Shown in pieces: positions 5,918-8,235 of a DNA stretch of 8,235 bases. A program made the position numbers and the translations under genes. The stretch comes from Nitrososphaerota archaeon (lineage in GTDB: Archaea > Thermoproteota > Nitrososphaeria > Nitrososphaerales > Nitrososphaeraceae). Position 1 is the first letter of the stretch. Every line of letters starts with the position of its first letter. The notes beneath the pieces are model-generated. The model saw only the letters and a program-made list of their open reading frames with translations. It ran no database searches and was not told where the DNA came from. The stretch covers positions 1-8,235 of the forward strand of contig VBPR01000072.1 of assembly GCA_005877345.1 (NCBI GenBank), in the 5' to 3' direction.

Positions 5918-6277
5918 ATGTCATACGATAGATTTGTAGACAATAGACTTCTAACGAGTAGGGATGTTCTAAATAGGAAACAAATTAAGATGAAACTTCT
6001 TGATTACGATGAATCTGCTAGGGATTTTTCTCAGAGGTTTGGTAGCAGGATTCTTGTTAAAAAGGTCTTATTGACAATAAAAAAAACTGACACAGAGGAA
6101 ATCGAAGAAAAAGAATTGGATGTCGAGGAATTAGAGAAAAGAATTAGAAAAGAGAGAATGTGGTCTTCATCAAACAGATGGATTTCAAAAAGTGAATTAA
6201 AAAATGGCTACATCGTAGCTACTAGGCATGTTGACCTTTTGTCAGACGCAATGGCCTTGGATATAATACAATTTTAG
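5918..6277 (+). CDS. Uncharacterised charged protein, 119 aa
   Basis: I do not recognise this protein. It is strongly charged, with no membrane segment, signal peptide or cysteine. The middle holds an acidic-to-basic helix-forming stretch (about residues 56-81, rich in Glu, Lys and Arg: EEIEEKELDVEELEKRIRKE) that could be a short coiled coil. It follows a beta-like segment SRILVKKVLLTIKK (43-56). The C-terminus returns to ordinary mixed sequence (YIVATRHVDLLSDAMALDIIQF). Start ATG 5918 is the first in frame and begins MSYDRFVDNRLL. Only a short GAG precedes it, so a near-leaderless transcript from the TATA-like element upstream is likely. Reasons to call it real: uninterrupted length, codon use like its neighbours, correct promoter spacing. 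It may be a lineage-specific archaeal family. Confidence 0.75.
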   Translation: MSYDRFVDNRLLTSRDVLNRKQIKMKLLDYDESARDFSQRFGSRILVKKVLLTIKKTDTEEIEEKELDVEELEKRIRKERMWSSSNRWISKSELKNGYIVATRHVDLLSDAMALDIIQF

Positions 6278-6340
6278 ATATGATATTTTGACTTTCAGAG
6301 ACCTATCAGAAAATAATATACCGTAAATCATAAGAAAGGG

Positions 6341-6368
6341 ATATTTCACAATTCGAATTGTGAAATAT
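6341..6368. repeat. Perfect 28-bp palindrome
   Basis: The half ATATTTCACAATTC is followed at once by its exact reverse complement GAATTGTGAAATAT, with no spacer and no mismatch. It lies in the gene-free stretch between the 119-aa gene (+) and tRNA-Asn (-), 64 nt after the former's stop. As DNA it would suit a symmetric dimeric regulator; as RNA it folds into a 12-bp stem with a TCGA loop, and it reads the same from both strands. No T-run follows it on the + strand, so it is not a classic terminator. Confidence 0.85.
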
Positions 6369-6381
6369 TACGAGAATTGCG

Positions 6382-6406
6382 TTAGTGACATAAATATTAG
6401 TAACAT
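6382..6406 (+). repeat. Short imperfect direct repeat
   Basis: TTAGTGACAT (6382-6391) and TTAGTAACAT (6397-6406) differ at one base and are 15 bp apart start to start, just after the 28-bp palindrome. The spacing is about one and a half helical turns. Meaning unknown; chance is possible. Confidence 0.4.
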
Positions 6407-6433
6407 CAATTAGAAAATCTATAAGTATACTCT

Positions 6434-6453
6434 ACAATTAAATTAAAATTCAA
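6434..6453 (-). terminator. T-rich terminator after tRNA-Asn
   Basis: Read on the minus strand, the bases directly after the encoded CCA are TTGAATTTTAATTTAATTGT, rich in T and without a hairpin, as expected for archaeal U-tract termination. No other terminator candidate is nearer. Confidence 0.4.
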
Positions 6454-6559
6454 TGGCGCCGCTGATCAGACTTGAACTGATGGCCCACTGGTTAACAGCC
6501 AGTTAAGCTCCAAAGTGATTAATCTTTGAATTTGCTCTACCATGCTGAGCTACAGCGGC
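6454..6559 (-). tRNA. tRNA-Asn (GUU) with a non-canonical intron and encoded CCA
   Basis: Reads asparagine codons AAC and AAU. On the minus strand the acceptor arms are GCCGCTG (6559-6553) and CAGCGGC (6464-6458), followed by discriminator G and genomic CCA (6456-6454). The D arm is GCTC/GAGC with GG in its loop. The anticodon arm is ACTGG-CTGTTAA-CCAGT with anticodon GTT at 6496-6494. The variable loop is GGGCC. The T arm is ATCAG-TTCAAGT-CTGAT. All stems pair fully once 29 extra bases between the D stem and the anticodon stem are removed. The mature molecule is 74 nt plus CCA. A TATA-like TTTAATTAAA stands about 25-30 nt upstream. The anticodon assignment and the four arms are read directly; only the exact splice position is ambiguous. 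Confidence 0.93.
6503..6531 (-). other. Intron of tRNA-Asn, 29 nt, near position 27/28
   Basis: The pre-tRNA reads GAGC-AAA-UUCAAAG ... CUUUGGA-GCUU-AAC-UGG. UUCAAAG and CUUUGGA form a 7-bp intron helix (one G-U pair). Exon GAGC can pair with intron GCUU as the 4-bp central helix. AAA and AAC are then the two 3-nt bulges of a bulge-helix-bulge. Cutting each bulge after its second base leaves GAGC-AA-CUGG, which restores base 26 and the 27-43 pair. Because both junctions carry AA, boundaries one or two bases earlier give the same product. The outer helix is weak (about 2 bp), so this is a relaxed splicing motif. Confidence 0.8.
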
Positions 6560-6582
6560 GCATGCATTACAAAAATTATTAC

Positions 6583-6592
6583 TTTAATTAAA
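6583..6592 (-). promoter_or_regulatory. TATA box of the tRNA-Asn gene
   Basis: TTTAATTAAA (a palindrome, so the same on both strands) is centred about 28 nt before the tRNA 5' end at 6559, the expected archaeal distance for a start at or just before the mature end. Confidence 0.5.
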
Positions 6593-6611
6593 TGTTATGT
6601 TATTACTTAAC

Positions 6612-6641
6612 TTTAGAAATAATGTTTCTAAATTCGAATTT
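6612..6641. repeat. Hairpin joined to a 12-bp palindrome, between the membrane gene and the tRNA
   Basis: TTTAGAAA (6612-6619) and TTTCTAAA (6625-6632) form an 8-bp stem with a 5-nt TAATG loop. Overlapping its end is the perfect palindrome AAATTCGAATTT (6630-6641). Both lie 29-58 nt beyond the stop of the minus-strand membrane gene and upstream of the tRNA promoter, so the hairpin could separate the two transcripts. The palindrome shares the core AATTCGAATT with the 28-bp palindrome on the other side of the tRNA. Confidence 0.5.
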
Positions 6642-6669
6642 TGGAATATAAAATATGATTCATAAAGTA

Positions 6670-7053
6670 CTATTTTTTCCTTGTAATGAATATTTTTATA
6701 ACGCCCAGTGCAATCAGCAATATCCCTAATCCAGTGGTTCCATATAGTGTCGAGCTGCTTGTTGCTTCGTCTTCAATAGCCAAGCCAATCATTCCCGCTA
6801 TAATTAATCCACCGTTAACAAGTAGGAGTACGACTATCAAGGTAGATTTTTCTCTTAGCGAAATTGCAAAAGCGATGACGGATAAAACCACAGCGCCGCC
6901 ACCAAATACTCCCCCTCTAATAGCTGGGCTCAATTGAAGAAAACCACTTTTTCCATCATTAGAAGACGCTTGGGAAGATATAACGTCTGCTCCATAAATG
7001 ATTAGTAAGGCAAGAGAAATAAATAACAGGATTACAGATATTTTTGTTTTCAT
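6670..7053 (-). CDS. Small multi-pass membrane protein, 127 aa, function unknown
   Basis: A very hydrophobic protein with four likely membrane helices at about residues 4-22, 45-66, 71-93 and 106-123. The N-terminus (MKTK then ISVILLFISLALLIIYGADVI) could also act as an uncleaved signal anchor. The loop at 24-44 is polar and Ser-rich (SSQASSNDGKSGF), and a second polar loop (94-104) carries EDEATSSS. The N-terminal MKTK, the loop LREKS and the C-terminal TRKK are basic, which places both termini and the middle loop inside by the positive-inside rule. Gly-rich helix 2 (RGGVFGGGAVV) suggests tight helix packing. ATG 7053 is placed about 28 nt after TTTATTAAT, fitting a leaderless transcript. 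I recognise no domain. The opposite frame (6686-6937) is proline/threonine-rich antisense sequence and not a gene. Confidence 0.8.
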   Translation of the reverse strand: MKTKISVILLFISLALLIIYGADVISSQASSNDGKSGFLQLSPAIRGGVFGGGAVVLSVIAFAISLREKSTLIVVLLLVNGGLIIAGMIGLAIEDEATSSSTLYGTTGLGILLIALGVIKIFITRKK

Positions 7054-7076
7054 TATCTCATGGATATATTCAGATT

Positions 7077-7085
7077 ATTAATAAA
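7077..7085 (-). promoter_or_regulatory. TATA box of the membrane protein gene
   Basis: On the minus strand TTTATTAAT is centred about 28 nt before ATG 7053, so transcription would start at or next to the start codon. No ribosome binding site lies before that ATG, which agrees with a leaderless mRNA. Confidence 0.45.
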
Positions 7086-7134
7086 CTTATTTTGACACAA
7101 AAATCTCTGAACCAATGCAATGTGAATTACAGTC

Positions 7135-7151
7135 TAAAAATTAAATTTTTA
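7135..7151. repeat. AT-only inverted repeat in the divergent intergenic region
   Basis: TAAAAATT and AATTTTTA flank a single central A (8-bp arms). It lies midway between the divergent membrane gene (-) and bioA (+), about 80 nt from the former and 98 nt from the latter start. It could be an operator or a bent-DNA element, but low sequence complexity weakens the case. The rest of 7086-7248 holds only short AT-rich stretches, and no clear RNA gene is seen. Confidence 0.4.
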
Positions 7152-7248
7152 ACGACTGACAAATTACAATTCAATTAAAAACTTCGGTTCATTATACACC
7201 ATGTCCTCAGGCTAATCTACAAATACTGCAATATTATAGCTATTTCTG

Positions 7249-8235
7249 TTGAATAGTAATAATCTTGACAGAAAATACATCTGGCATCCATATACTCAGA
7301 TGAAAATCTGGAATAATTCAGAAAATATCGTAATAAAATCCGGTAGCGGTTTTAGTTTTGTAGATTCTAAGGAAAGACGGTACTTGGATGGTATTAGTAA
7401 CATGTGGTGTAATGTTTGGGGACATGATAGAAAAGAAATAATTGAAGCTATGAAAAAACAGCTTGATACTCTCCCTCATTCTTCATTATTTGGTCTTGTT
7501 AACGAACCGTCTGTAAAATTAGCAAAGGCTCTTACAACTATCGCCAAAGGAATGAGCAAGGTTTTTTACACAGACAATGGTTCAACGGCAATTGAAGCTG
7601 CACTAAAAATCGCGATACAATACTGGAATAATAAAGGGAAAACGCAGAAAAAGAATTTCATTTGCTTGAAAAATGGTTATCATGGGGATACTATAGGTTG
7701 CATGTCGATAGGTTACGTTGATGGTTACTTTTCGCCATATAAGTCACTTCTTCTCAAAACAATAAAGGTAGAGTCTCCCACGATAAGACATGAAAAATTT
7801 GGGAGTCAAAACTTTGAGCAATATATTGATAAAATTGAGAACATTCTGAAGAATCTCTCGTCAAAAATATCTGGTTTTGTTATGGAAAGCGGAGCTCAGA
7901 TCGCAGGTGGAGTTAATATATATCCGAAGAATTTTCAAAGGTCAATCAGTGACCTGTGCAAAGAATATGGCATTCTTTTGATATTGGATGAGATTGCTAC
8001 TGGTTTTGGTAGACTTGGCAACATGATTGAGTACAAGGCACAACACTCTGAACCAGACATTGTTTGTTTTGCAAAAGCCCTCACTGGTGGATACTTTCCC
8101 TTAGCAGTAACGCTAACAACTACCGACATTTTCAATGAATTTCTTGGAGATTATTGGGCTAAAAGGCAACTTTTTCATGGTCATACTTTCACTGGTCATC
8201 CGGTAGGATGCACAGCTGCATTGACAAATCTAGAA
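7249..8235 (+). CDS. bioA: Adenosylmethionine-8-amino-7-oxononanoate aminotransferase, 3' end outside window
   Basis: PLP-dependent class III aminotransferase converting 8-amino-7-oxononanoate (KAPA) to 7,8-diaminononanoate (DAPA) in biotin synthesis, usually with S-adenosylmethionine as donor. The 329 visible residues cover roughly three quarters of a typical 420-430 aa BioA. Landmarks are WHPYTQM near the N-terminus (12-18), LDGISNMWCNVWGH (46-59), the phosphate-binding DNGST (109-113), and GYHGDT (143-148), whose Tyr stacks on PLP. LDEIATGFGRLG (246-257) supplies Asp247. FAKALTGGYFPLAVTL (274-289) has Lys276 as Schiff-base lysine, and HGHTFTGHPVGC follows. The frame is closed at TAG 7237. 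TTG 7249 is the only good start before the conserved WHPYTQ; ATG 7300 would delete it. No ribosome binding site is seen. All catalytic residues are intact, so the enzyme is probably functional. Other bio genes may lie downstream. Confidence 0.92.
   Translation, partial: MNSNNLDRKYIWHPYTQMKIWNNSENIVIKSGSGFSFVDSKERRYLDGISNMWCNVWGHDRKEIIEAMKKQLDTLPHSSLFGLVNEPSVKLAKALTTIAKGMSKVFYTDNGSTAIEAALKIAIQYWNNKGKTQKKNFICLKNGYHGDTIGCMSIGYVDGYFSPYKSLLLKTIKVESPTIRHEKFGSQNFEQYIDKIENILKNLSSKISGFVMESGAQIAGGVNIYPKNFQRSISDLCKEYGILLILDEIATGFGRLGNMIEYKAQHSEPDIVCFAKALTGGYFPLAVTLTTTDIFNEFLGDYWAKRQLFHGHTFTGHPVGCTAALTNLE

Noticed and set aside
6341..6641. Mobile element or integration site at the tRNA, suggested by palindromes on both sides
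   Set aside because: There is no integrase, no duplicated tRNA fragment and no transposase-like frame in the window; the flanking palindromes share only a 10-bp core.
6686..6937. 83-codon open frame on the + strand opposite the membrane protein gene
   Set aside because: Its Pro/Thr/Ile-rich product is the usual antisense image of a Gly/hydrophobic membrane protein. The minus strand has the better promoter spacing, length and topology.
7201..7215. Four-codon frame ATG TCC TCA GGC TAA upstream of bioA, as a leader peptide
   Set aside because: No ribosome binding site, no repeated regulatory codon and no demonstrated transcript over it; expected by chance.
7054..7248. C/D box sRNA or riboswitch in the divergent intergenic region
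   Set aside because: CTGA occurs twice on the + strand, but no RTGATGA box C is present on either strand, and no stable extended fold is visible by eye.

Overview
This window looks like the chromosome of an AT-rich archaeon, most likely a member of the Thaumarchaeota (Nitrososphaerota). Reasons: an archaeal-order ribosomal protein cluster containing the archaeal/eukaryotic-type S4e; TATA-type promoters and short leaders; AGGTGA-type ribosome binding sites; an F420-type oxidoreductase; an archaeal thiolase/DUF35 gene set; and a tRNA gene with an intron outside the usual anticodon-loop position. The phylum call is inference from gene content and style. A 16S rRNA or protein search would settle it.

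Layout. 1-2572 (+): the 3' part of a ribosomal protein operon, uL24 (C-terminus only), eS4, uL5, uS14 (59 aa), uS8 and uL6, very tightly packed with start/stop overlaps. 2642-5421 (+): a second unit of three overlapping genes with its own TATA box, encoding a sugar-phosphate nucleotidyltransferase, an F420-type luciferase-like (LLM) oxidoreductase and a thiolase; both junctions are 8-nt overlaps. 5533-5865 (+): a DUF35 zinc-ribbon/OB-fold protein, the usual partner of archaeal thiolases, with its own strong ribosome binding site. 5918-6277 (+): a charged protein I do not recognise. 6278-6453: gene-free, containing a perfect 28-bp palindrome. 6454-6559 (-): tRNA-Asn(GUU) with encoded CCA and a 29-nt intron between the D stem and the anticodon stem. 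6670-7053 (-): a small four-helix membrane protein. 7054-7248: a divergent intergenic region. 7249-8235 (+): bioA, cut by the window end.

How the genes fit together. The first block is core translation machinery. The second is metabolic: thiolase plus DUF35 suggests acyl-CoA condensation or cleavage with a CoA-handling scaffold, as in archaeal acetoacetyl-CoA formation for the mevalonate pathway. The co-translated nucleotidyltransferase and LLM oxidoreductase have no evident textbook link to it. BioA makes a biotin precursor; in autotrophic Thaumarchaeota biotin serves the acyl-CoA carboxylase of the hydroxypropionate/hydroxybutyrate cycle. I see no mobile element, CRISPR array, toxin-antitoxin pair or defence system. 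The most unusual features are the tRNA intron, the palindromes on both sides of the tRNA, and the atypical thiolase motifs.
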